The translations under genes were made by a program, and so were the position numbers. From Pseudonocardia kujensis (GTDB lineage Bacteria; Actinomycetota; Actinomycetes; Mycobacteriales; Pseudonocardiaceae): DNA of 64,000 bases. The stretch lies in NCBI RefSeq assembly GCF_021283305.1, contig NZ_JAJSOK010000030.1, positions 1-64,000 on the forward strand, in the 5' to 3' direction. The notes beneath the pieces are model-generated. The model searched no databases. It saw nothing but the letters and a program-made list of their open reading frames with translations, and was not told where the DNA came from. Positions 36,820-45,405 of the stretch are shown in pieces. Position 1 is the first letter of the stretch, and each line of letters begins with the position of its first letter.

Positions 36820-36863
36820 TACCGACGGGTAACTCCTGTGCACAGCTTATTACTCGTCGGTAA
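36820..36863. promoter_or_regulatory. Paired near-palindromic operators upstream of acyl-CoA dehydrogenase
   Basis: Two related sites are seen: TACCGACGGGTAA at 36820-36832 and TTACTCGTCGGTAA at 36850-36863. Each has TTAC...GTAA ends, and they are inverted relative to each other with 17 bases between. They lie 15 and 45 bases upstream of the start codon, where a fatty-acid-responsive TetR-type repressor would bind. The regulator is not in the window. Confidence 0.6.
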
Positions 36864-37009
36864 CCACGGCAACCGTCACCGCCTGGCCGGACGCCGATCA
36901 CACCTTCGTGTCGACCGGTTGTGCACGGAGCGTGTGTGATCCAAGGTTCCACCGGGGCGGATGTGACTCGTGTGACCGCGTGGGTCATCCGGACGGGCAG
37001 GGGGCCACG

Positions 37010-38251
37010 ATGGGTCGTCAGCGTGGGGTGACGGGAGCGGTGCGGGGCGACCTCACGCGCCGCGGCTTCGTCCTGGGTGGACTCGCGGCGGGGGTGTTCC
37101 TCGGGGCACCGGGGCTGGCCCACGCCGGCGAGATGCCGGCCGGGGATGCCCGGACGGACGGCGTGGCCGCACCGGACATCGTCGACTGCGCGGGCTGGGG
37201 TGCCCGGCCGAACAGCGCGATCGTGCCGATCTGGAACCAGCGGCCGGTGAAGATCCTCGTGCACCACACCGCGTCGGCCAACGTCGCGGACATGAGCCGC
37301 GGCGGCGCGGACCGGGTCGCGCGCGCGATCCAGAACTTCCACATGGACAGCCGCGGCTGGCTCGACACCGGGCAGCACTTCACGATCAGCCGCGGCGGCT
37401 TCGTGCTGGAGGGCCGGCACCGCTCGCTCGAGGTGCTGCGGATCGGGCAGCGCCAGGTCGAGGGTGCGCACTGCACCGGGCAGAACGTCGTGGCGATCGG
37501 CATCGAGAACGAGGGCACCTACATCGACCAGGACCCGCCCGGCGCGCTGTGGGACTCGCTGCGCGCCCTGTGCGCGTACGCCTGCAGCCAGTACGGCATC
37601 GCGCCGACCGAGCTGTACGGGCACCGCGACTTCAAGAACACGATCTGCCCCGGCGACCGGCTCTACGGCATGCTGCCGCGGCTGCGCAGCGAGGTGGCGG
37701 AGGTACTGGGCCGTCGGGTCGAGGAGGCGGACACGCAGAAGGCGAGCTGGCCGCTGCTGCGTGCGGGCGACACCGGCGACGCCGTCCTCGCCGCGCAGTA
37801 CCTGCTGCGCGACGCCGGGCTGCGCACGAACCTCGACGGCCGCTACACCCCGGCCACCGTCGCCGCCGTGACCGAGTTCCAGCAGGCCACCGGGGCCGAG
37901 GAGCCCAACGGCATCCTCGGCGGCGAGTCCTGGCCGGTGCTGGCCCGGACCGTGGACCGGGTCGCGGAACCGGGCTCGGACGCCGCGCGGGCCGTCGAGT
38001 TCCTCGCGGCCAACCGGACACGGAGCTTGCGGAGTGGACCATCGGACCGGACACGGAGCTTGCGGAGTGGACCATCGGACCGGACACGGAGCTTGCGGAG
38101 TGGACCATCGGACCGGACGCGGAGCGCGCCATCGGGCGGAGCTGCCGAGGCCGTCCCCGACGTCGTCGACCGACCGGCCTGGCAGGACCTGCTCGGCACC
38201 TCCGGCGCTCCGGCGGACACCACCTCGGATCCCCTCGGGCCTCCGCACTGA
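37010..38251 (+). CDS. Tat-exported peptidoglycan amidase (PGRP/amidase-2) with PG-binding domain
   Basis: A 413-residue secreted cell-wall amidase, expected to cleave muramoyl-L-alanine bonds. The signal peptide has the twin-arginine motif LTRRGFVLGG and a likely cleavage after AHA near residue 39. The zinc-amidase domain (about 55-235) shows HHTASANV, ENEGTYID, GHRDFKNTICPG. A PG_binding_1 domain follows (about 245-310: LLRAGDTGDAVLAAQYLLRDAG, AVTEFQQATG). Residues 335-370 are encoded by an in-frame 33-bp repeat, after which an unrelated tail of about 45 residues follows. Confidence 0.88.
   Translation: MGRQRGVTGAVRGDLTRRGFVLGGLAAGVFLGAPGLAHAGEMPAGDARTDGVAAPDIVDCAGWGARPNSAIVPIWNQRPVKILVHHTASANVADMSRGGADRVARAIQNFHMDSRGWLDTGQHFTISRGGFVLEGRHRSLEVLRIGQRQVEGAHCTGQNVVAIGIENEGTYIDQDPPGALWDSLRALCAYACSQYGIAPTELYGHRDFKNTICPGDRLYGMLPRLRSEVAEVLGRRVEEADTQKASWPLLRAGDTGDAVLAAQYLLRDAGLRTNLDGRYTPATVAAVTEFQQATGAEEPNGILGGESWPVLARTVDRVAEPGSDAARAVEFLAANRTRSLRSGPSDRTRSLRSGPSDRTRSLRSGPSDRTRSAPSGGAAEAVPDVVDRPAWQDLLGTSGAPADTTSDPLGPPH
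38014..38112. repeat. 33-bp tandem repeat inside amidase gene, three perfect copies
   Basis: Units at 38014-38046, 38047-38079 and 38080-38112 are identical; a shortened fourth copy follows at 38113. Each begins CCGGACACGGAGCTTGCGG and is a multiple of three, adding the 11-residue block DRTRSLRSGPS without breaking the reading frame. Confidence 0.95.
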
Positions 38252-38397
38252 CGCCACATCGGACACGCCGTACCTGAGAGCCACCCTCACCCGATCGGTG
38301 GGTCGTGCCTGCGCCGATGCGGGGGCGGGGCGCTGGGCCGCTGTGGATCGCTACGCTCGGTCGTCGCACGGTCGGGGGGCCGTAAGGGGGTGGAGCG

Positions 38398-41079
38398 GTG
38401 TCCGAACCGGACGCGGGCGAGGCACTGGCCGGGGCGCCCGCCGCGCGCCGGCTGGTCCGCGCGATCGCCGCGGACCCCGGCGCCGGCACGGTGTGCGACG
38501 TCGTCGGGCCCGCCGGGGCCGGCAAGTCCACGACCCTGCGCGCCGTCGCCGCGGCGTGGTCCACATCGGTCACGGTCCCGGCCGAGACGCGAATCGAGGG
38601 GGACCCGGACGCCCCCCTCGTCGTCGACGACGCCCACGAGCTCCCCGGGCGCACCCTCGACCTCCTGTGCGAGCGGGCCGCCCGGCCCGGCGCTCGGCTC
38701 GTCGTCGCCCGCCGACCCTGGCCCCGCGGCCCGCAGCTGGCCGCCCTCGGCGCCGCGCTGAGCACCCACCGTCCCCCGCTGCTGCTCGGCACGCTCGACC
38801 GCACCGGGGTGGCGGCCCGGGCCGCGCGCCTGCTCGGCGCGCCCGCCGCCGATGCCCTGGTCGAGCACGTCCACACGAAGACCGCCGGCCTGCCGGCGCT
38901 GGTCGACCGGATGCTGGCCGAGATCGTCGAGCGGATCGGGCCGCAGAACCGCGCCCGGCTGCTGCGCGACACCCCGCCCGGGTCGGTCCGCGTGCCGGTG
39001 CCGACCGGGCTGCTCGACCAGCTCGGGCACCGGCTCTGGGCGCTCGACGCCCGGGTGCGGGAGCTGGCGATCGCGGTCGCCCTGGGCGCCCCGCTCGACG
39101 CCGAGGTCCTGGTCCCCCTGCTCGGCCTGCTCGACTCCGCGGGCGGGGGCATCGACGAGGTCGACGAGCTCGTGGAGGAGGCCCGCGCCGCGGCCGTCCT
39201 CACCCCGTCCGGCGGGCCGGCCCCGCTCGTCACGAGCGCGATCCTGCGCGTGACGCCCGAGGCGCGGCGCCTGGAGATCCGCCGCACGCTCGCCGAGATC
39301 GAGCTGGACCGCGGCGGGAGCGTGCTCACCGCGGCGCGCGGGATGCTCGGCACCGGCGCGACCGGCGTCCGGTCCGCCGAGGTCTTCACCGCCGCCGGCG
39401 ACGAGCTCGCCCGCACCGCCGCCGACGAGGACGCCGGACCCTTCTACGCCGCCGCCGTGGCCGCCGGGGCCCCCGCGCTGCCGCTGGCCTCGCGCCGCGC
39501 AGAAGCGGCGATCCGGGCCGGCCGGCTCGACGACGCCCTCGCCGAGGCCGACCAGGTCCTGTCCGCACTGGACCGGGTCGACGTCGACGACGCGCTGCGG
39601 GCCGGCACCGTCGCCGCGGCGGTCCTCGCGCACCGCGGCATGCTCGCCCGCAGCGCCGAGCTGTACCGCTGGATGGCCGGGGCGGGGGCACCGACGGCCC
39701 TCGCGATCCCCGCCCTCGTCGGCACGGGGGCGCTCGACGAGGCGCGGGCCGCGCTCCGGGCCCCGGCCCCGCCGGCGGTCCCGAGCGGTCCCCCGGCGTC
39801 GGCCGGCGCCGTCCTGGGCGCCCCACCCGGCTTCGGCGGCGGCGCGCCCACCGGTGGTCCCGCGCGGCCGCCGACCCTGCTCGCCGGGGCCGAGGAGCTC
39901 ACCGCCCAGGGGGTGCTCGACTCGGTCACCGGCTCGCCGACGCGGGCGCTCTCCCAGCTCGCGCGGGCTGCCGCACTGCTCGAGTCGTCCACCCGGGCGG
40001 CGCTGCTGCCGGACACCCCGGCCGCCCTCGCCGCGCTGGTGGCGGTGCAGACCGGGGAGCTCGACGTCGCGAGGTCGCTCCTGGAGCGGGCCGTCACGGT
40101 CCGGCTGGGCGGCCCCGCGGCCGCGGCCCGGCACCGGCTCCTGCTCGGCTGGATCGCCCTGAACCGGGGCGCCTTCGCCTCCGCGCGCGGTCATCTCGAC
40201 GCGGTGGGCCGGGACGCGCTCGAACCCCGCGACGAGCTGCTCGCCTCCGCGCTGGAGGTCGCCCTCGCCCGCCGCGCCGGTGACCTCGCCTCCCTCATGC
40301 CGCTCTGGGGCCGGGCCCGCGAGGCGATCGTGCGCCACCCCGTGGACCTCTTCGTGCTGCAGCCGCTGGGCGAGCTGGCGATCGCCGCCACCCGGCTGCG
40401 CGAGCCGAGCTGGGTCCGCCCACACCTCGACGAGGCCGAGGCCCTGCTCGGTCGGCTCGGCAGCCCGCCGCTGTGGGCCGCCCCGCTGCACTGGGCCCGA
40501 CTGCACGCGGCCATCCTCACCGAGGACCGCGAGGAGGCCGCCGCGCACGCCGCGGCCCTGCAGGGAGCGGCCTGCGGCAGCCGGTTCGCCGAGGCCATGG
40601 CCGTCGCGGCCCCGCACTGGGTGGCGCTGCTCGACTCCCGGGTCGACCCCGCGGCGGTCGAGGCCGCCGCGCGCGGCCTGCACGCCGTCGGTCTGTCCTG
40701 GGACGGCGGCAAGCTCGCCGGCCAGGCCGCGATCCGCACGGACGACCGCAAGGCGATGAGCGCGCTGCTGACCTGTGCCCGGGCGCTGCAGGGCCAGCAG
40801 GCGCCGCCGGCCCCGGCCCGGCCGCAGGAACCCGGCACCGAGCAGACCGGGGCGCCGGCCGGTCCGCCGGTCGAGGACGAGCCCGCCGACGGCCAGCTCT
40901 CCGACCGCGAGCGCGAGGTCGCGGCGCTGGTGCTGGAGGGCCTGACCTACAAGCAGATCGGCGAGAAGCTGTTCATCTCGGCCAAGACCGTGGAGCACCA
41001 CGTGGCCCGGATGCGCCAGCGGCTCGGGTCGACGAGCCGCGGCGAGCTGTTCGCACAGCTCAAGCGGATCGTCGGCTGA
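38398..41079 (+). CDS. LuxR-family ATPase regulator, IniR-like
   Basis: An 893-residue STAND-type regulator. Walker A GPAGAGKST is at residues 37-45 and Walker B is APLVVDDAHEL. A long helical TPR/MalT-like middle follows, then a C-terminal LuxR HTH (about 833-893: LSDREREVAALVLEGLTYKQIGE split at its first helix, then SAKTVEHHVARMRQRLG). It sits next to iniC/iniA/iniB-like genes, as IniR does in mycobacteria, where it activates iniBAC in response to envelope stress. GTG 38398 has GGAG eight bases upstream. The IniR assignment rests on architecture and context. Confidence 0.8.
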   Translation: MSEPDAGEALAGAPAARRLVRAIAADPGAGTVCDVVGPAGAGKSTTLRAVAAAWSTSVTVPAETRIEGDPDAPLVVDDAHELPGRTLDLLCERAARPGARLVVARRPWPRGPQLAALGAALSTHRPPLLLGTLDRTGVAARAARLLGAPAADALVEHVHTKTAGLPALVDRMLAEIVERIGPQNRARLLRDTPPGSVRVPVPTGLLDQLGHRLWALDARVRELAIAVALGAPLDAEVLVPLLGLLDSAGGGIDEVDELVEEARAAAVLTPSGGPAPLVTSAILRVTPEARRLEIRRTLAEIELDRGGSVLTAARGMLGTGATGVRSAEVFTAAGDELARTAADEDAGPFYAAAVAAGAPALPLASRRAEAAIRAGRLDDALAEADQVLSALDRVDVDDALRAGTVAAAVLAHRGMLARSAELYRWMAGAGAPTALAIPALVGTGALDEARAALRAPAPPAVPSGPPASAGAVLGAPPGFGGGAPTGGPARPPTLLAGAEELTAQGVLDSVTGSPTRALSQLARAAALLESSTRAALLPDTPAALAALVAVQTGELDVARSLLERAVTVRLGGPAAAARHRLLLGWIALNRGAFASARGHLDAVGRDALEPRDELLASALEVALARRAGDLASLMPLWGRAREAIVRHPVDLFVLQPLGELAIAATRLREPSWVRPHLDEAEALLGRLGSPPLWAAPLHWARLHAAILTEDREEAAAHAAALQGAACGSRFAEAMAVAAPHWVALLDSRVDPAAVEAAARGLHAVGLSWDGGKLAGQAAIRTDDRKAMSALLTCARALQGQQAPPAPARPQEPGTEQTGAPAGPPVEDEPADGQLSDREREVAALVLEGLTYKQIGEKLFISAKTVEHHVARMRQRLGSTSRGELFAQLKRIVG

Positions 41080-41094
41080 GGAGCGCCCCGGGCG

Positions 41095-42594
41095 TCAGCG
41101 CAACCGCGCGAGCATCCCCTCGCAGCTGCGCACCACGACCCGGGCCGCGTCGGCCGTCGCCCTGCTCGCCAGCGGGCTCTCCGCCCGCCGCTGCCAGCGG
41201 ACCACGGCGTCGAGCGCGGCGGCGCGCAGCTCGTCCGGCCCCGCCGTGGCGTCGAGACCGAGCCGGGCGGCGACGCCGCTGCCGTCGCCGCCGAGGAGAC
41301 GCTCGGCGTCGGGCAGCGCGTCGGCGGGGAAGGTGACGGTGCCGGCCCGCAGCGCCGACAGCATCCGCAGCTCGACGAACTCGTGGGCACCGGCGAGGAT
41401 CCGCTCCATCTCCGCGGCGATCGGCTGCGCCGTCGGGCGCGGCTCGCGCTGCAGCACGAGCTCGACGGCGAGCAGCGCGGACCGCGCCTTGAGCAGCTCG
41501 CGGCGCTCGGCGAACTGCGTGGCCAGCACCGAGCGCAGCTCCTCGAGCCCGCTGCGCCGGACGAGCTCGGCGGCCAGCGCCGACGGGTCCGTCACGCCCT
41601 GGCGGACCAGCGTGGTGCCGAGCCGGACGCCGAAGAGCCCGAACCGCTCCACGAGCCGGCCCCGCACCTCCGGCGCGGGCGCCCCCTCCACCTCGCGGTT
41701 CGCGAACCGGTCCGCGGACAGGAGCAGGGCGTCGAGCTCCGCGCGCGGCATCCCGGCGAGGGCGGCCATCGCCGCGTACTCGTCCTGCCGCATGGTGCGC
41801 CCGGTCTGGGCCAACAGCCCGGCGACCGCGACGACGGTCTGGCACAGCCCGCGGATCTTCGGGTCCGCCCGGTAGCGGCGGGCGATGCGCCGGGCCGAGG
41901 TGAGCGCGTCGAGCCGCCCGACGCCGATCTCGTCCGCCCGGGACAGCACGGCGATCGTGTTCACCGGGGTCGCCCGCGCCACCCCGCGGTCCAGGAAGGA
42001 CTCGAGGAACCGCACGTCCGTGCTGTGCAGGTGGCGCATCAGGTAGACGACGGCATCGGCCTGCGAGGGCGAGTCCTCGGGCGCGAGGAAGGCGCCCGCG
42101 CGTGCGGCGGCGTCGGCGGACAGCGACGCGATGCCCGGGGTGTCGACGAGCGACGTGGTCCGCAGGTACTGCGACGGCCAGTCGACGACGAGCCGGTCCA
42201 CCTGCTCGGCCGGCAGCCCGCCGAGGTCGAGCTGCAGGGCGCCCTGCGACCGGGCGATCGTGAGCTGCCGCGGCGGCCCCGCGCGCGGGAACATCTGCAC
42301 CCGCGGCGCCGGCGCGTCCTGGTACCAGGTGACGACCCGGGTGCACTCCCCCGCGTCCGTCGGCGCGATCTCCTCACCGACGAGGGCGTTGAGCAGCGTC
42401 GACTTCCCCGCCTTGACCTTGCCCGCGATCGCCACGCGCAGCGGCTCCTCGAACCGGCCCAGGTGCTGGCGCAGCCAGCCGACGGCCTGCGGGCTGTCGG
42501 CGTAGACGTCGATCGTGCGGCGGAGCAGGGTGCGCACCTCGGCGCCCAGACCGGCGGGCTGCGCCGGGGTCCGGAGGGTGGAGTGTTCGCTCAC
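41095..42594 (-). CDS. iniC: Dynamin-like GTPase, IniC-like
   Basis: A 499-residue bacterial dynamin-like GTPase. G1 is GKVKAGKST (residues 58-66), G3 is LVDTPGIAS, and G4 appears as LSRADEIG. The C-terminal part is helical with LLKARSALLAVELVLQRE and no obvious membrane helix. Its GTG start overlaps the iniA-like stop by four bases, so the two are translated together. Two side-by-side dynamin-like proteins are the hallmark of iniA/iniC in mycobacteria, where IniA remodels membranes. Heteromeric action is inferred. Confidence 0.85.
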   Translation of the reverse strand: MSEHSTLRTPAQPAGLGAEVRTLLRRTIDVYADSPQAVGWLRQHLGRFEEPLRVAIAGKVKAGKSTLLNALVGEEIAPTDAGECTRVVTWYQDAPAPRVQMFPRAGPPRQLTIARSQGALQLDLGGLPAEQVDRLVVDWPSQYLRTTSLVDTPGIASLSADAAARAGAFLAPEDSPSQADAVVYLMRHLHSTDVRFLESFLDRGVARATPVNTIAVLSRADEIGVGRLDALTSARRIARRYRADPKIRGLCQTVVAVAGLLAQTGRTMRQDEYAAMAALAGMPRAELDALLLSADRFANREVEGAPAPEVRGRLVERFGLFGVRLGTTLVRQGVTDPSALAAELVRRSGLEELRSVLATQFAERRELLKARSALLAVELVLQREPRPTAQPIAAEMERILAGAHEFVELRMLSALRAGTVTFPADALPDAERLLGGDGSGVAARLGLDATAGPDELRAAALDAVVRWQRRAESPLASRATADAARVVVRSCEGMLARLR

Positions 42595-44456
42595 TTCTCG
42601 TCCACCAGCGCCCGGGCCCGCTTCGCCAGGGACTCGACCCGGGTGATCTCGGCCTTCAGGTCCTCGATCCGCTTCTGCCGGCCCGAGACGTCCGAGCTCA
42701 CCGCGCTCTGCGCCGCCGACACCGAGGTCGCGAGCGACACCGACAGCTCCTCGGCCAGCACGGTGAAGTGGTCCCGCAGCTGGCGCTGGGCGCGGCGCAG
42801 GGTGTCGCGGGAGTCCTTGCCGACCTGGAAGGTCACCTCGTCGATGTGCCGGCGCACCGCGGTCTTCGCCTCGGCCCGGCGCCGCTCGCGCAGCCGTCTG
42901 CGCTCGTCGCGCACGGTCTTGCCGCCGAAGAGCAGGCCTGCGGCGATCGAGAAGGGGTTGAGCAGGGCGAGGCCCGCGAAGCTCGTCGCGAGGCCGATCA
43001 TCAGCAGGCCGCCATAGCCGCCGCGCATGCCGACGAACAGCTTCTGCCCGAGCCCGAACTTCTCGCCCTCCGGCTGCTCGAGCGCCTGGACGGAGCCGCC
43101 CAGCCGGCTCCCATCGATGTGGATCTCGGGGAGGGCGGCGTCGGCGCCCTCGGCGAAGTGCTCGGAGACCTGCTCGGCGAGCCAGCGGGCGCGCTGCGCC
43201 GTCCACACGTAGTTCGCGGACGTCGCCTGGCTCACCTGCTGGTGGAACCACTGCGCGAACTGGTCCCAGATGTCCGCGGGGTCGGCGTCGTCGAGCAGCT
43301 GCTCGGCCTCGCGGGTGACCGCGCGCAGCCGGTCCCGCAGGTCGTACTCGATGTCGGAGATCAGGTCGGCGACGCCGTCGTTGAGCGTGATCTGCCAACG
43401 CGCCGAGCGCTGCCGCAGGTCGTCCGCCCGGGCCTTGGCCCGGGTCAGCTCCTCGACCAGCGCCTCGGCCTTGCCCGGGTCCTCCAGCGCGGCGAGCTCG
43501 GCGGTGAACTGCGCGGAGAGCTGCTCGGCGACGGCCCGCACGTCCTGGCTGGTGGAGCGCCGGTCCAGGTCGTCCGCCCGGGCGACGACCTTGCGCAGCA
43601 GGAAGCCGACCAGCGGCGCGAACCCGGACTCGCTCATCAGCTCGGCGTCGCCGGTCTCGGCCCCCGCGAGCCGCAGCGCCGACGACACGGGGTAGATCTC
43701 GGCCTCGACGCCGGCCCGCTGCAGGTGGCCCTTGTCGAGCTCGACGATCTTGCGCCAGTGCGGGTAGAGGTCGGTCTTGGTGACCACGCACCCGACGTTG
43801 GGACACAGGCCCGTCGCCGAGCGCAGGAAGTCGATCTCCGGGGCGGTGTACTCCTGCGCGGCGTCGGACACCAGGACGACGGCGTCGGCGGTCGGCAGGG
43901 CGGCCATCGTCGCGGCGCCGTGGGCGGAGCCCAGCCCCCCGACGCCGGGGGTGTCGACGAGCACCAGGCCGCTCTGCAGCAGCTTGCGCGGCAGGGTGAC
44001 CTCGGCGTGGTGCAGGCCGGCGCGGTTCTCGGGGTTACCGGCCTCGGAGACGAAGTCGGCGAGCCGGGAGGTCTCGACGACCGTCCGCTCCTCGACGGGC
44101 TCCGCGCCCTCCTGCGCCCCCGGCGGCACCTTCACCAGGGTCACCGTGGTGGTCTCGGCGAACCGGACCTCGGTGGGCACGGCGGTGGAGATGTCGTCGT
44201 CGACGGGGCAGACCGGGGCGTTGACCAGCGCGTTCACCAGCTGGCTCTTGCCCTGCTTGAACTCCCCGACGATCAGCACCCGCACGTTCGGGTCGGCCAG
44301 CCGGGCGCGGGTCGCCTGCAGCCGGACGGCGAGGTCGGGGCGCTCGTAGGCCGTCGTGGCCTTGAGCGCCAGATCGACCAGCTGGACCGCTGCCGGTACC
44401 GCCACCGAATCGTCGTCCTCTCCGGTCCCGGCCGCCGGGACGCCTGTCCGCCACAT
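42591..44456 (-). CDS. iniA: Dynamin-like GTPase, IniA-like
   Basis: A 621-residue dynamin-like GTPase. G1 is GEFKQGKSQ (residues 64-72), G3 is LVDTPGVGG and G4 is TKTD. A helical bundle follows (RLRAVTREAEQLLDD and others). A hydrophobic pair near residues 480-515 (GYGGLLMIGLATSFAGLALLNP and FSIAAGLLFGG) is the likely membrane-inserting paddle, then a long C-terminal coiled coil ending ALVDEK. ATG 44456 was chosen; a longer frame to 44531 crosses the terminator hairpin and is Arg-rich. It is the upstream gene of the iniA-iniC pair. Confidence 0.87.
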   Translation of the reverse strand: MWRTGVPAAGTGEDDDSVAVPAAVQLVDLALKATTAYERPDLAVRLQATRARLADPNVRVLIVGEFKQGKSQLVNALVNAPVCPVDDDISTAVPTEVRFAETTTVTLVKVPPGAQEGAEPVEERTVVETSRLADFVSEAGNPENRAGLHHAEVTLPRKLLQSGLVLVDTPGVGGLGSAHGAATMAALPTADAVVLVSDAAQEYTAPEIDFLRSATGLCPNVGCVVTKTDLYPHWRKIVELDKGHLQRAGVEAEIYPVSSALRLAGAETGDAELMSESGFAPLVGFLLRKVVARADDLDRRSTSQDVRAVAEQLSAQFTAELAALEDPGKAEALVEELTRAKARADDLRQRSARWQITLNDGVADLISDIEYDLRDRLRAVTREAEQLLDDADPADIWDQFAQWFHQQVSQATSANYVWTAQRARWLAEQVSEHFAEGADAALPEIHIDGSRLGGSVQALEQPEGEKFGLGQKLFVGMRGGYGGLLMIGLATSFAGLALLNPFSIAAGLLFGGKTVRDERRRLRERRRAEAKTAVRRHIDEVTFQVGKDSRDTLRRAQRQLRDHFTVLAEELSVSLATSVSAAQSAVSSDVSGRQKRIEDLKAEITRVESLAKRARALVDEK

Positions 44457-44490
44457 TCTGCCTACACGCCGACCGCGTCCACGACGAAGG

Positions 44491-44520
44491 CCCCGACACC
44501 CTCGGGTGAGGGTGTCGGGG
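44491..44520 (-). terminator. Strong hairpin between iniB-like genes and iniA
   Basis: Arms 44491-44503 and 44508-44520 pair perfectly over 13 bases with a four-base loop. It lies 23 bases after the stop of the iniB-like gene and 34 bases before the iniA start. It should end most transcripts from the iniB pair and limit read-through into iniA-iniC. Confidence 0.85.
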
Positions 44521-44543
44521 CGTCCGGTCACGCGGGAGGCGTG

Positions 44544-45353
44544 TCAGGCGTCGAGGACCAGCTCGTTGTTGCTGCCGATGTTGGTCTCGGTGTCGGAGCT
44601 CGTGTTGGTGATGTCGGTGTCGTCGCTCGAGACGTTCGACTCGAAGTCGTTGTCCACGTTGTACGAGTCGTCGACCGAGGTCGAGTTGTTGGTCTCCGTC
44701 GAGTACTCGTTGCCCGAGTTGTCGACGTCGTAGTTGCCGGAGGCCGTGCCGCCGACCGAGAGCGCCCCGCCGTCGTCGACGGACACGTCCTCGAAGGAGG
44801 CGCTGTTGGCGTTGCCGTTGCCGAAGGCGGTGGTGTTGTCGTCGCCGTCGACCACGTTGTTGCCGTCACCGACCACGTTGCCGTTGCCGGTCGTGACCGT
44901 CGAGTCCTCGATGTCGCCGCCGGCGGCCACGGCCCCGTCACCGGACGCGGTCACCGCGTCGATGTCGATGTCCTGGCGGAAGTCCCCGCCGTCCGTGTCG
45001 ATGTGCTGGTTGATCGAGTTGTCCACGATGGTGTCGCGGTCGTCGATCCAGGTGTTGGTGACGTACGTGTTCAGGTACTTGACCGCGTGCTCGTGGTCCG
45101 ACTCGTGCGGCTCCTTGTGCGGGGGCGGCGGCGGGGTGTGGTGGTGGTTGCCGCCGGTGTTGTGGTTCCGCTCGAAGTCCGAGTCGTCGTTGTCCTGGAT
45201 GAGGAGCGCGGCGTCGTGCACGTCCTCGGCGGTGAACTCGGTGAGGCCGCAGCCCTCGATGTAGGCGGCCGGGTCGGCCTTGAAGGCCTCGGCGGCCTCC
45301 GGGTCCTTGAGCAGGCTCAGCAGCAGTTCGATCAGGGTCTGGGGGGAAGCCAT
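44544..45353 (-). CDS. IniB N-terminal-domain protein, copy 1 (downstream)
   Basis: A 269-residue protein. Residues 1-55 form the IniB-type helical domain (LIELLLSLLKDPEAAEAF, then AEDVHDAALLIQDN). A His/Pro-rich linker (PPPPPHKEPH) and a short conserved segment (DDRDTIVDNSINQHIDTDGG) follow. The rest is Asp/Asn/Ser/Thr/Gly-rich with beta-solenoid-like repeats (GDGAVAAGGDIEDS, NGNVVGDGNNVVDGDDN). No signal peptide is seen. It is highly acidic. Copy 2 at 45406 is a close paralogue in the central part and diverges at both ends. The function of IniB is not known. Confidence 0.8.
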   Translation of the reverse strand: MASPQTLIELLLSLLKDPEAAEAFKADPAAYIEGCGLTEFTAEDVHDAALLIQDNDDSDFERNHNTGGNHHHTPPPPPHKEPHESDHEHAVKYLNTYVTNTWIDDRDTIVDNSINQHIDTDGGDFRQDIDIDAVTASGDGAVAAGGDIEDSTVTTGNGNVVGDGNNVVDGDDNTTAFGNGNANSASFEDVSVDDGGALSVGGTASGNYDVDNSGNEYSTETNNSTSVDDSYNVDNDFESNVSSDDTDITNTSSDTETNIGSNNELVLDA

Positions 45354-45405
45354 GTCAGTCGTCTCCGTGAAGGTCGTGAGGTCGTGAGGGAGGGGGAGCG
45401 GGAGG

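Noticed and set aside
34328..38290. A 1320-codon minus-strand frame
   Set aside because: It covers the acyl-CoA dehydrogenase gene in the wrong frame and the amidase in antisense; composition is not protein-like.
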